From the NCBI GenBank assembly GCA_027382625.1, contig JAJKFJ010005716.1, positions 1 to 18,707 of the forward strand: a stretch of DNA of 18,707 nt, given 5' to 3'. The notes beneath the pieces are model-generated. The model was not told the origin of the DNA. It was given only the letters and a program-made list of their open reading frames with translations, and searched no databases. The stretch's first letter is position 1, and each line of letters begins with the position of its first letter. The DNA comes from Tetmemena sp. SeJ-2015. Taxonomy: Eukaryota; Ciliophora; Spirotrichea; Sporadotrichida; Oxytrichidae. The position numbers and the translations under genes are program-made. Shown piece after piece: positions 1-9,177 of the stretch.

Positions 1-3000
1 AGTTCTTCCAGAAAGCGGAGAAAAAGTTGGTGGACTTTTTTAACCTAGAGGATGAGCATATTAGGCGCAAAAAGGAGAGACAGAGACAAATGAGACTCCA
101 ACCAAGAGTTAGAAAATCTGCACTCTCAACAACATCTGTAGTTCCAGCAGATAAATTCTTAATCTTTAATTTAAGATATGGTTGAAACTCCAAAGTAGTA
201 AAATAAACTCAGAAAGTTTCTGACTATGACTCATATTGAAAATGATGCATATCTTGATGGAAGGTCCTGCTTTATTTTATCTGTCGATAACTGCTTTAGA
301 CGGTTCCTATTCAAGATTTAATAAAATTACTTTTTCTAAAATGTCTATAGATAGTTACAAATACCAATTTCGACTTCTTAATCATAATGACTATCGCAGT
401 GTCTTGCGTGTAATTGGCACTAGATAATCCCCTAAATGACCCTAATGGAAGTCTTTAAGGAGCTTTGCAGTACGTTGATATTGTGACCACGACAATATTT
501 GCTCTTGAGTGTGTGATGAAAATACTAGCCTATGGTTTTGTGCTAAATGGAAGGCCAAGCTATTTAAGAAACCTTTGGAATGTCATGGACTTTGTAATCA
601 TCATCTTGTCAGTGATAAATCTAACTCCGGCAGTCAGCAATCTACAAGTAATTAAGGTTTTTAGAGTAGTGCGTCCATTAAGATTAATAAGCAGAAACAA
701 AGGGCTTAAGGTAGCAGTGAAAGCTCTTGGAAAAGCAATCCCTAGTATTGCAAATGTCTCAGTGATAACATCTCTCTTCTTCTTGATCTTTGGGATAATT
801 TGCACTAGCTACTTCAAAGGGAAGCTGTTTAGTTGCAACATAGATGGAGTTGACGCTGCTGATTCAGTATTCATTAACAATAAGTGGGAGTGCTTTAGCG
901 CTGGAGGTACTTGGGAAAATGCGCACTTCCATTTCGATAATATTCTGGACTCAGTACAGACAATGTTCGTAATTGCCTCCACCTCAGGTTGGTCAGTTAT
1001 TATGTATGAGTGTGAGGCAACCACAGAGATAGATTATAATTTTTAGACTTTTATGATTATGTGCACAAGGACAAAAACAACATCTACTGGTCCATATTCT
1101 TCATAGCTTACATAATCATTTAAAAACAAAGATAGACCATATAAAATTAAAATCATCAGCACATTCATGCTACTTAATCTATTCGTGGGAGTCGTAATTT
1201 CAACCTTTAACAGAGAGAAGTGTAAAGGGAAATATATTTTTCATTTTTAAGAAGGAAAAGATTGGAGGGAACAACTTGCTCACTGACAGACAAAAAGAGT
1301 GGATAGATCTCCGACTCCTTGTTATCAACTCTAAACCCGTCAAACTTATTCAACCACCAAGGAGTAAATTATATATATTTATAATATGGTAATTATGAGT
1401 AAATTCAGGAAACTGTGTTTCAAAATCTAAAAGCACAGATATTTTGACATCGTGATTATGATTTGCATCTGTCTCAACACGATAGTGCTCATGCTAAAGT
1501 GGTATTAGCAGCCAGAGAATCTGAACTTTGGCACAGATCTAATAAACTACGTCTTCACTGCGATTTTCACCCTTGAGGCTATCATCAAAATCATCGGATT
1601 AAATAAATATTTTCATTAACTTATGATTGGAGAGGAACTACTTTAAAGATAGTTGGAATATTTTTGACTTCCATATACAAATATGATGCTTATAATAAAC
1701 TTCATAATAGTTTTGGGATCACTTGGCAGTTTAGGACTTTCAATATACACTTCTCTTTCTTTAAAAGGAGCGACAACTATAATAAGAGCTTTTAGAATAG
1801 CAAGAGTAGTTAGGCTTATTAAACAAGCTTAGAATCTAAGACTTGTGTTTAATACCTTCATTGTCACACTTCCTGCGCTTGCAAATGTGGGTGGGCTGCT
1901 AAATTAAGTTTAATGAAATATATCTACTTGTTTAATTAAAATTAAGGAGTTTACTTCTGCTTTTGTATCTCTATTCTGTTTAAATAGAATCATAATGTAG
2001 ATTATGTTTTAGGAGTGTACTTATTTGCAGATGTCAAGAGAAATGGGATTATGACTGACGTTATCAACTTCGAAAACTTTTAGAATGCTTTTCTCACTCT
2101 CTTCATTATATCAACAGGCGATGCCTGGGATTAGATTATGGATGCATTCAAATTATCATATATATTATTTATATTTAATTTTAATTCACCCATGATAACA
2201 CAATATCCAATCAATGTATTCCATATCCAAGCTACAACGACTATAATTAATTTTTCAATTATAAATTAGAAGAACATTTTATATATTGCCAACGGAGATA
2301 AGATTTTAAAATTATTTATTTTTTGGAGGGCAAACAATTGGTTGTGGTTATGTGGAGCCAGCCTATTTCTTTTTCTATAGTTACTTGTTGTTTGTGAATC
2401 TAATCTTCCTGAATTTATTCATCGCCATTATTCTTTAGGGCTTTGAGGAAACTCAAAAGAAAGAACTTAGACTTTTCAACAATGACAGTCTCTTATAATA
2501 ATTATGTGTATTGAGTCTGTCAAAGTTCCGATAAGTTTGGGCTGAGTTTGATAAAATGTATATCTTTATATTATTTGACCCAGATGCAACCACGTTTATT
2601 CCCATAGCGCAGCTCAGACCGCTCTTGTTTAAACTCGGTCCTCCTATAGGATTTGAGAAGAGCTAAAATAAATTATAAAGTGAATAGACTTTAGTTTTAG
2701 CTACTAAGGGAACAAATCTCAGTAGGACAAGTTCATAATAAGTTTAGATCTGCCAACCTACAACAATTTCTCAGACTATCAATTTCTAGACGTCTTAGAT
2801 GCACTCTCTCTCAGACTAATTTAATAAGAGTTAATATATTTTAATGGTACACGAGCACTACATAAAATAGTAGAATGAGAAATCCAAGGATGATGCAGAG
2901 TCTCCTGCAAGCATAGTCAATTCGGAGGAGTCACCTCATAGATAGCCTAAAAGACAGACTACCAGAGAAAGAGAGAGGGAGTTCAAGGAACTCATGCAGA

Positions 3001-5240
3001 AGGAAATCAATAAACTCAAGTTCAATTTAATTCTCTCGTAAACTTAGAGAATTTTCATTTTAAATTAGGACACTTAGGATATTGACGCAGTCCAGTAAAT
3101 TCAGAATAGAGAGCAGAGGATAATTGGCAACAATACCAAGACCTAGAAAAAGATTATAACTATTTATTCTACATCTATAAATTTTAATTTAAAAGGATGA
3201 CTAAACTTCGAGCTATCAATTTAGATTATTTTTTATTTTGAGACTTTTTACTTCACATCTTTGCACTTGGCTGCGGCTGAAGTTGCATTTAATCACATGA
3301 GGTACATCACTGCCAAGCGAAAGCTAGTGAAGAAGATAGAAAAGATGGAAGAGTAAGGTTAAGTAGTTGAACTCACATAGGACGAACAAGACCTCTATCA
3401 GAAAATTTAATCCACAAACATCCAAGACGAGCTTAGCTAACACAATTGCTTTAAGATTTTTACCATATATAATCTCAGCTAACTATCTCCAACATTTTTA
3501 CAGAAAGGCATGAATCTATTAAGCACTCAAGTTTAATAAAGTATTTAAACTTTTTCATTTAAATTTTAAAGTTGGGCAGCAGCGAAAAGTAAACAACTTT
3601 GGAAAGCAATTAGCAGAGAAAATACACTCGAGCACTTTAAATACAGCAGACAATTAAAATTAAACGGAGGGAGAGTTTACTTCGTTCAGAGAGTTGATGC
3701 CTCAGAATGATGTCCATCAAGCCAATGGAACTATAAACGAAGACTTCGATGAAAATTACTCCAGTGAAAGAAATTTCTTCAGTCAGAGCAGCAGAAACTC
3801 TCAGAGGGATAATATCTCACAAAGATCAAACTAACCACTCTCAAGTAGTATTAATATTTTTGTTCACTCTCAATGAGGCGGGAAGATATAATGCAAGTTA
3901 AGAGAATAGCAACCATGCTTTTGTAAAAACAAATCCAGGACTCCCCAAATGAATACATCTTCCATAATAACTAGGAAATGTAGGCTACAAGAAATTAAAG
4001 GCCAAAAGAGGAAAATAAGGAATAAGAAAGCAGGATGAGGTAGCCAACCTAAAATTTCAAAAGTTAGCAACAGTTTGAATAAAAGACGTAGTATGATATA
4101 GTTGTTCACAGATATCCTGAAGAAGGAAATCGATTTTCTTTTTTAACAAGTCAAATTAAATGACGCGCTAAGTAAATTAAGGAACTAGTACTATGATATT
4201 AGAAGAAGTTCTCAAGGATCATCATCATTATTAATCATTGATTTTTACTATTAAATGATCTCACTAAGACAAGCTAAATTCTAAATCGTAGATTAACAAT
4301 TCTAAAATATCTGGCTAGAGTTTGCAAAATTATCAACATCCTATGCAAGAATACTCCACCTTTAACTCTATAATAATATAAGATTTACTTTTTACTCAAA
4401 CAACTTATCGAGTAAGCACCCCAGACTAATTCTTAACAACTCATATGGACACGCAACTATGGACTACAATCCTAAATCATAAGATTATAATTTCTGTGAA
4501 ATTAATTTTAAATCAGAAGGGACTATATCTTAGTAAACTTCATTAGGTCAAGTTCAAATGAAAATAAGTGACAGAGACAGTCATTCTCCTTTGCACTCCG
4601 ATCAAACGAAGTCGCAATTTGGTACAAAGTCAAATCAAAGTTCAAACAGAGAGAAGAAGAGCCAAAGTAATCAAAGAAAAGGAGAAACCTTGCCTCACCA
4701 TCAAAATAACAAGCTCAGTATTTAGTCAACTAATTAAATCAATAAAATTTTTCTTCCTTTTTTTTATCAACAGAAGGACTTTTAATAGAGTATAAATAGC
4801 CAACTAATCAACTCTAAATCCCAGTTGACAGATACCTGCCATAGATGAGATCACCTCCCATAATCTAAAAGTAAAATCACGACCAGATTAGGAAGCAAAA
4901 CTCTGCTCTTTCTTAATTGATAGAGGAAGAGTTAAATAGAATAGGGGAGTTTAACATAACTATCAGAGCTCCATCTTAAACTATCCAGCAAGAAAACTTC
5001 CGCAACTAAGGATCTTAACAATTAGGACCATTGAGAGATAGCATTTTAAATGACTAGGAGCTGCTTTCAGAGATAGAGAAAATCATTGAAAGAAAATATT
5101 CCCACATTAATTCAGGCTCTATTTAAATTAATCACGAGCAAAGTATTCTAAGAAGGCCAGATTAGGCAGCAGAGAACCAATAAAAGGTAGAGGAAGATGA
5201 AATTTTAGAGGCTTTTGAAAAGAGTCTCAACCTAGAATGA
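1..5240 (+). CDS. Voltage-gated cation channel alpha subunit, four-domain (Cav/Nav-like), 5'-partial, germline copy with IESs
   Basis: Pore-forming subunit of a plasma or ciliary membrane voltage-gated cation channel. The window opens in frame at base 6 in the II-III linker (FQKAEKKLVDFFNLEDEH). Domain III follows: S1 near FDFLIIMTIAVSC, S4 VFRVVRPLRLISRNKGLK, pore IASTSGWSVIMYECE, S6 MLLNLFVGVVISTFN. The III-IV linker is EKIGGNNLLTDRQKEWIDLR. Domain IV has S1 FDIVIMICICLNTIVLM, S4 IIRAFRIARVVRLIKQ, pore STGDAWDQIMDAF and S6 YLLFVNLIFLNLFIAIIL. An EF-hand-like region (VWAEFDPDATTFIP, then FLDVLDALSLRLI) places the second repeat as domain IV. A Ser/Gln/Asn-rich tail of about 800 residues ends at TGA 5238-5240. 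Domains I and II lie to the left. Deleting 23 IESs and one intron leaves 1419 codons with no internal TGA. The family is clear; the conducted ion is not. Confidence 0.93.
141..302 (+). other. IES, pointer GTTCC (162 bp)
   Basis: GTTCC occurs at 141-145 and 303-307. Deleting 141-302 joins ALSTTSVV to PIQDLIKLLFLKCLQIVTNT, leading into domain III S1, and removes the in-frame TGAs at 183 and downstream. It is the longest IES found in the channel. The 236-427 open frame overlapping it is a shadow. Confidence 0.85.
1032..1054 (+). other. IES, pointer GATTAT (23 bp)
   Basis: GATTAT occurs at 1032-1037 and 1055-1060. Deletion joins TTEIDY to VHKDKNNIYWSIFFIAYII between the pore loop and S6 of domain III. 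Without it the frame shifts. Confidence 0.9.
1114..1150 (+). other. IES, pointer AATCAT (37 bp)
   Basis: AATCAT occurs at 1114-1119 and 1151-1156. Deletion joins FFIAYII to ISTFMLLNLFVGVV, making a continuous S6 of domain III. Confidence 0.93.
1216..1249 (+). other. IES, pointer AGAAG (34 bp)
   Basis: AGAAG occurs at 1216-1220 and 1250-1254. Deletion gives FNREKEKIGGNNLLTDRQKEW, the conserved start of the III-IV linker. Confidence 0.93.
1362..1396 (+). other. IES, pointer GAGTAAATT (35 bp)
   Basis: The 9-bp repeat GAGTAAATT occurs at 1362-1370 and 1397-1405. Deletion gives IQPPRSKFRKLCFKIQKHRY, joining the III-IV linker to S1 of domain IV. Confidence 0.95.
1611..1641 (+). other. IES, pointer TTT (31 bp)
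   Basis: TTT occurs at 1611-1613 and 1642-1644. Deletion gives IIKIIGLNKYFKDSWNIFDF, the S2-S3 stretch of domain IV. The pointer is short, but the frame and the family motif fix the junction. Confidence 0.85.
1667..1698 (+). other. IES, pointer ACTTC (32 bp)
   Basis: ACTTC occurs at 1667-1671 and 1699-1703. Deletion joins WNIFDF to IIVLGSLGSLGLSIY within S3 of domain IV and removes an in-frame TGA. Confidence 0.93.
1907..1947 (+). other. IES, pointer AGTTTA (41 bp)
   Basis: AGTTTA occurs at 1907-1912 and 1948-1953. Deletion joins LPALANVGGLLNQ to VYFCF in S5 of domain IV and removes TGA 1914. A GT-AG intron fitting the frame was not found here. Confidence 0.88.
1965..2000 (+). other. Likely 36-nt spliceosomal intron (GTATCT...GTAG) in domain IV S5
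   Basis: The stretch is in frame and open, but it adds 12 residues to an S5 helix whose length is otherwise well kept. Removing GTATCT...ATGTAG gives NQVYFCFYYVLGVYLFADV. No in-phase pointer pair was found, so an intron is the better call than an IES. Confidence 0.6.
2146..2183 (+). other. IES, pointer ATTCA (38 bp)
   Basis: ATTCA occurs at 2146-2150 and 2184-2188. Deletion gives WDQIMDAFTHDNTISNQCI just after the domain IV pore. Confidence 0.9.
2242..2281 (+). other. IES, pointer TATA (40 bp)
   Basis: TATA occurs at 2242-2245 and 2282-2285. Deletion gives IPYPSYNDYIANGDKI in the extracellular loop before S6 of domain IV. Boundaries could slide because the region is AT-rich. Confidence 0.75.
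2304..2319 (+). other. Short IES, pointer TTTT (16 bp) or TT (19 bp)
   Basis: The frame must change between NGDKI and GGQTIGCGYVEPAY. TTTT at 2304-2307 and 2320-2323 gives NGDKIFGGQ; a 19-bp version with a TT pointer gives NGDKIGGQ. Both restore frame. Confidence 0.65.
2487..2513 (+). other. IES, pointer AGTCT (27 bp)
   Basis: AGTCT occurs at 2487-2491 and 2514-2518. Deletion gives RLFNNDSLSKFRQVWAEFD, the conserved lead-in to the EF-hand. The insert is a multiple of three, so it is judged on the repeat and the family match. Confidence 0.85.
2547..2573 (+). other. IES, pointer TTTGA (27 bp)
   Basis: TTTGA occurs at 2547-2551 and 2574-2578. Deletion gives VWAEFDPDATTFIPIAQLRP, a clean EF-hand-like loop. 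It leaves the frame unchanged but removes a nine-residue interruption. Confidence 0.88.
2661..2698 (+). other. IES, pointer AGCTA (38 bp)
   Basis: AGCTA occurs at 2661-2665 and 2699-2703. Deletion gives GFEKSYQGNKSQQDKFIISL followed by DLPTYNNFSDYQFLDVL. Confidence 0.88.
2819..2837 (+). other. Short IES, pointer ATTT (19 bp) or TTAATA (10 bp)
   Basis: A frame change is needed between LDALSLRLI and MVHEHYIKQQNEK. ATTT at 2819-2822 and 2838-2841 (19 bp) and TTAATA at 2821-2826 and 2831-2836 (10 bp) both restore it. Confidence 0.7.
3151..3222 (+). other. IES, pointer AGATTAT (72 bp), contains in-frame TGA
   Basis: AGATTAT occurs at 3151-3157 and 3223-3229. Deletion gives TKTQKKIIFYFETFYFTSLH and removes TGA 3198-3200. 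The length is a multiple of three, so the stop is the frame-based evidence. Confidence 0.9.
3435..3476 (+). other. Probable in-phase IES, pointer AGCTAAC (42 bp)
   Basis: AGCTAAC occurs at 3435-3441 and 3477-3483. Deletion gives IQDELSQLSPTFLQKGMNL. The insert is open and in phase, so the call rests on the 7-bp repeat. Confidence 0.7.
3529..3568 (+). other. IES, pointer AAGTT (40 bp)
   Basis: AAGTT occurs at 3529-3533 and 3569-3573. Deletion moves the frame to QVGQQRKVNNFGKQLAEKIH, which then stays open to the next IES. The undeleted frame hits TGA near 3709. Confidence 0.85.
3836..3864 (+). other. IES, pointer CACTCTCAA (29 bp)
   Basis: The 9-bp repeat CACTCTCAA occurs at 3836-3844 and 3865-3873. 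Deletion joins QRSNQPLS to MRREDIMQVKRIATMLLQK and removes an in-frame TGA. Confidence 0.93.
4127..4157 (+). other. IES, pointer AAAT (31 bp)
   Basis: AAAT occurs at 4127-4130 and 4158-4161. Deletion gives RYPEEGNDALSKLRNQYYDI and skips TGA 4161. Confidence 0.82.
4217..4256 (+). other. IES, pointer GATC (40 bp)
   Basis: GATC occurs at 4217-4220 and 4257-4260. Deletion gives RRSSQGSHQDKLNSKSQINN, compositionally like the rest of the tail. Confidence 0.82.
4444..4457 (+). other. Very short IES, pointer TATGGAC (14 bp)
   Basis: TATGGAC occurs at 4444-4450 and 4458-4464, so only 7 bp separate the copies. Deletion gives FLTTHMDYNPKSQDYNF and corrects the frame for the rest of the tail. Confidence 0.85.
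4727..4800 (+). other. IES, pointer CAACTAAT (74 bp)
   Basis: CAACTAAT occurs at 4727-4734 and 4801-4808. Deletion gives LSIQSTNQLQIPVDRYLPQM and sets the frame that runs to the TGA at 5238. Confidence 0.92.
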
Positions 5241-5362
5241 AAGAGATAAAGTATATTTAATCCTTTTTTATCAATATTTTTAAGAAATTTCAATTATTAG
5301 AAAGAAACATTGAACTTATATTTATTGCACATATTTGTTTTTGAAAAGTTAAACTAATTTTG

Positions 5363-5965
5363 TCAAGTGGTCTGCCCCTCTAGCATTTTCTGCTGCTCAG
5401 ATTCCATGAGAGCTAAATCCTCTTTAAGAATAACCCAAACGTGTATATCATTTTCTAGCTTGTCGCATATTATCTGATCCTTATATTCTAAATATTTTAA
5501 AAACTATTTCCTAATCCATGTCTATGAGTGTACCGTTTTCGTACCTCATGCCTTTTGCAAGTCCAGGGTCTACATTAAAGAAGTGTTCATATCTGTGAAG
5601 AGCCACGTCTGAAAGCCATCTAACTTTCTGCGTTCCAGACCCACAGAAAATGGGAAACATCTAGTCCCTCACATGCACGTTTGCTTTCATAGCCGATTGC
5701 TGTTTGAATTTTAAACTTTAATTTATAATTATCCAGGACAAGTTCTAGAATGTTTATCAATACCTTTAAATTTAATTAATCAACTTTGCATGTAACTATA
5801 ATTTCAGATTTAAATACGTAATTTCTTAAATAGCAGCAGAGATGGCAGAACCCACATTCACTGGAAACTTATTGGACTTCCACTCACCAAAGAGAAACCA
5901 CTTAAACTAGTACTCTTCAAACTCCAGATAATCGATGGGCAGGCCCTTGTTTGCAAAGGAGAATT
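5363..5965 (-). CDS. Unrecognised protein, 3' part, minus strand, with two IESs
   Basis: Reading right to left, codons from about 5958 give FANKGLPIDYLEFEEYQFKW, LFGEWKSNKFPVNVGSAISA, MFPIFCGSGTQKVRWLSDVA and LHRYEHFFNVDPGLAKGMRY. They end in LMESEQQKMLEGQTT at TGA (complement 5363-5365). Sequence character is clearly coding: mixed hydrophobic and charged residues, few Gln, no TGA after IES removal. I do not recognise the family. It is convergent with the channel, with 122 bp between the two stops. The 5' end is not resolved: upstream of FANKG the minus frame stays open to about 6060, but it becomes Gln-rich and overlaps a plus-strand frame. Confidence 0.75.
5488..5503 (-). other. Short IES in the minus-strand gene, pointer TAG (16 bp)
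   Basis: On the plus strand CTA occurs at 5488-5490 and 5504-5506. Deletion gives TLIDMDQEIEYKDQIICDKL on the minus strand; without it the frame runs into TGA. Confidence 0.75.
5689..5829 (-). other. IES in the minus-strand gene, pointer GCTAT (141 bp)
   Basis: On the plus strand ATAGC occurs at 5689-5693 and 5830-5834. Deletion joins NVGSAISAA to MKANVHVRDQMFPIFCGSG and removes minus-strand TGAs. Confidence 0.85.
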
Positions 5966-6029
5966 ATTAAATGTGTCTTTGATTTAAATATTATAAGAAT
6001 AGAAACATGTCGTTCTAAAATTCGCAACA

Positions 6030-6452
6030 GAACTATTGTTGATTAAATTTAACTTGAATGACTCATTAAACGATAGATCCTTCTCTTTGAATGGAGGAGT
6101 TTAGGGTATAGAGAGGCAGTACATTGACATGGGGTCAGCAATTGAAAGATAACAAGCTCACTTCATAATCGCTCATAAGAAATAAGCAGAACATCAAAGC
6201 ATTATAGAGAGGGACTCCTCTCCTAACCCCTTTAAGCAAAGAAATAGATAGTCGGAAATACAAACTATAAACAGGCCATAAGTAATCCCTGAGTGCATTA
6301 AGTAGACTTTTTAATCAAATCGGGAAATTTTCCAAGCTGAGCATCCTGAACTTGCAAAGTTCAGAGTAGTTCAAGTCAAAGAAGGCTGTAGAATATTTAG
6401 CAAAATTTTTAAGAATTAGGGGTTAAGCAAAATAAGATTAAAATTGAAATGA
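6030..6452 (+). CDS. Orphan coding segment, Gln-rich, unknown function
   Basis: A plus-strand frame without TGA reads FNLNDSLNDRSFSLNGGVQG, IERQYIDMGSAIERQQ, HPELAKFRVVQVKEGCRIFS and ends at TGA 6450-6452. TAA and TAG are used freely as Gln, as in the other genes. No start codon or pointer was fixed, so it may be an MDS of a gene whose other parts are elsewhere, or the 5' part of an unlisted gene. The right end may already be non-coding after about 6415. The minus strand is also partly open here, so strand is not certain. Confidence 0.5.
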
Positions 6453-7689
6453 TCATGTTTATCTATCGTACTTAATTAATTAATTGAAATAGAAATTCTA
6501 AAGGACCAAGGTACATAAATAGAAAACATAAATATTTTCAATTCTAAAAAAAATGTAAGGCAAGATTTATCGACTTAATAAATTTCTTCTATCTAAAAGC
6601 TGTCTAAAATTCATTCATATAATTTTGATAATTTCAAAAAAATTATGTTTATGGAGCTTATATATTTTTCCGTCCTATGTAATTATTATATATTAAAGAT
6701 AAGCTCTTTTTTACCTCTAAATATTTGGTATGAGATGTATAAATCATTAAACACTTGTTTTTATTTAAAATCAAGTAGTCAATCAAACTATTAAACTTCA
6801 ACCATTTATCGAATTAAACTTTTCAAATGTAAATAAATATAACTTTCACTTTTCATAATATTATCGGGCTAAAGAAAATTTTGAAAATTTTTTTTTATTT
6901 CTATATGATTTCCGCTTATGCGGAAATTTCCGCATAAGCGGAAATTCAGCCCCTCCCGGATTATAATTTAAAGGAAAGATGCTTCAATAATTTTATCAGT
7001 ACTTTATTATTATTACCTAAAATTACTTTTGATAAAATAAAAATTGCTCTCAGACTTTAAAATCTAAATTCTCATTTTATAAAAAACTGATTTCGATTGA
7101 TTCCGCTGATCATTTTATCTCTTTGATGAAAATTTTAAATCCAAACTTCTTTAAAATAAGGTTAAAAAAATATTTCAAAATCTTAATAAGGAAACTAAAA
7201 GGGTAAAGTCCCTCTCTTCTTTGATAGAGCTTATTACTTTAATAGGATAAAATTTATGCTTAATTATTTAAGCACTCTAATAAAATTCGATTCGCTATTT
7301 GGCTGAGTTATAAAATTTATTTCAAATTCTCATAGGAAGTTTAAGGTAGCAAGTTTAAAAAATATTAAACTCGATTCTATTCCAATAATTAATAAAGCCT
7401 TCTTACACATTTTTACTCTTCCATTAGAAAACGATAAAAGAAACCTTATTATTTCTAAGAAATTATACTTCTTAGTATTTATGTTTAGAGAATAAAATAA
7501 TTCCGTAAAGCTCTCATCCTTTTGATCTTACTAAAGTTAGAATCTCTAGTGAAAATAAATATTTATGCTTTGTTACAAAAATTTAACTGCAACTAAAGAT
7601 AGTTTAATCTATCTGGGCTACGAAATTAAAAAAGACTTGCGTTTATGGGTAACAATTGTGAGAAAAATGTGTCACTCTAAATTTACTTC
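6453..7689. other. AT-rich non-coding germline DNA
   Basis: No convincing reading frame was found on either strand. The only structure noted is the 38-bp palindrome at 6908-6945. It is probably germline-limited spacer, or a decayed element too diverged to recognise. Confidence 0.6.
6908..6945. repeat. 38-bp perfect palindrome of two GCGGAA hairpin units
   Basis: The left half ATTTCCGCTTATGCGGAAA is followed directly by its reverse complement. Each half is itself a near-palindrome of the form TTCCGC-N4-GCGGAA. It is a GC-rich island in about 80% AT sequence. Confidence 0.95.
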
Positions 7690-8040
7690 TGCGATGAAGC
7701 AAAACCATCATTGTTATTGAAATTCTTTAGTGAAGTGATTAGAGGCGAATTCAGCTTCTTCTATTTATCCTTGAACATCTTAGCTGCTTGTTTCATGAGC
7801 TAGTGAGCGCAATCGTTTTCTCTATAAAATAAGTAAAGTATGCTTACATATTTCTGAGATGTATGCGTAAAGATCATACTTGGATCTGAATAGGTCAGAG
7901 AGTTCTATAAGAACCACTCTCATTAAACTATCATCAAAGTCGTACGAATGAGAGTGCTGCAACTCGATAGACTTATTTACTAGAATTCCAATTTATTATT
8001 CTGAAGTCTATTTTTCGAATGAAGATATTAAATTATACCT
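7690..8040 (-). CDS. Orphan coding segment on the minus strand, unknown function
   Basis: Reading right to left gives VNKSIELQHSHSYDFDDSLM, RVVLIELSDLFRSKYDLYAY, then after a short insert NDCAHQLMKQAAKMFKDKQK and KLNSPLITSLKNFNNNDGFA. The charge and hydrophobic pattern and free use of TAG as Gln indicate real coding sequence inside an otherwise empty stretch. Neither start nor stop is evident, so it is best described as one or two MDSs of a gene not otherwise present in the window. Family not recognised. Confidence 0.6.
7820..7853 (-). other. Insert in the minus-strand orphan segment: IES (pointer GAAA) or intron
   Basis: On the minus strand GAAA repeats 34 bp apart (plus-strand TTTC at 7817-7820 and 7851-7854). 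Deletion gives DLYAYISENDCAHQLM. A 28-nt GTAAGC...TAGAG intron (7820-7847) would also restore frame, giving SEIQNDCAH. Confidence 0.55.
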
Positions 8041-9137
8041 GCTGAATTCTTATAGTAAATAGCTTTGATTTACTAATTTTACAAATAGGGTTCATAGACT
8101 TTCTTTTATTAAAGTGAAATTTAAAATTTTGAGCTTGTGATTTATTATTTAGATTTTGTGATTTTTTGTGATTTGAGAGGCCTTTTTGTCCTTTATTTCT
8201 TATGTCATAAAATTGATAAAACTGGCTCTGTGATTATTTAATCATAGTCACTTTATGTTTATAAACATTTCATTTCTTCCAAGGAGGAAATAAAAATGCT
8301 TCTTATTTAAGTCAATCAACTTTTCGTAAATATAGAAAAGTTCTCAACTTTTTAGCATAGGAAAACAGTAAATGACTAAATTTTATTTAGTTTGCAAATT
8401 TTATCTGGGACTAAAGGGTTTTCATTTCAATTTTTATTTTAAAGTCTAATTTGAGTCCTGCTGATATCTTAAAAATAATTGTGTCCACAAAAATAATTTT
8501 GAATTTTTCATTGAATGACTTTTAAATGGCCTGTTTTATTTATGATTTAGTAAACTTGCTTTTTTTATTTCAGTTTCTTAAATTGAAAATTGAGAAGGAC
8601 AGAATATTTTTTTATGAATGTTTCGATAAGTCTCTTATAGTGATGAAGGCGAAATAAAGAAATCTGATAATTTTTTGTCTAAAAGACTATCCATCATAAA
8701 TAAACTCATCCACATTATTCAATGAGAGTTTATGTGAAACTTATGAATATCTTATGATTCTAGGTAAATTGATTTCTTGCTTGAAAAAGTATAAGTTCAT
8801 AATTTCAAAAGAAAAAATCTAAAAAAATTAATACAATGCTTCATTAGCATGAGAGCTTGAAATTTTCTTAAAAATACTTAAATAAGTTATCAAGATTAAT
8901 TTAAATTTCACAATGAAATTAAAAAATAGAAGTAGTTGGAGTACATTGAAAAGTTTTATCAGTCACAAAAAAAATAGTTAAAAATTTTTTAAATACTAAA
9001 TTAGTTTATGAGAACAAAAATAGTCTTGTTTGAAAAAGTTTATGTCGATTAATTAAAAACAATATTTGAAGAAAATCAATAGTATTGTAAGAAAAAAAAT
9101 TATTGTACCTAATTTTATTATCGCTCTTAAGTTATAA
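8041..9137. other. AT-rich non-coding germline DNA
   Basis: No supported gene, RNA or mobile element. A small imperfect repeat of TTTTGTGATTT lies around 8153-8174. Confidence 0.6.
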
Positions 9138-9155
9138 ATTCCGCATATGCGGAAT
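9138..9155. repeat. 18-bp perfect palindrome ATTCCGCATATGCGGAAT, copy 1
   Basis: Perfect palindrome with the same TTCCGC-N4-GCGGAA architecture as the 6908 repeat. It is 22 bp from an identical copy. Confidence 0.95.
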
Positions 9156-9177
9156 CCGCACTTTAAAAAAAATAAAT

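Noticed and set aside
236..427. Open frame starting MKMMHILMEGPALF
   Set aside because: It overlaps the GTTCC IES and continues in the wrong frame over the channel's S1 segment; the real frame there reads FDFLIIMTIAVSC.
3870..4109. Minus-strand open frame MNNYIILRLLFKLLLTF
   Set aside because: It is antisense to channel tail codons; the hydrophobic runs are just the complement of A-rich Gln/Lys codons.
4568..4795. Open frame MTETVILLCTPIKRSR
   Set aside because: It is the wrong frame of the channel tail; the neighbouring frame SDRDSHSPLHSDQTKSQF matches the tail's composition and connects through the pointers on both sides.
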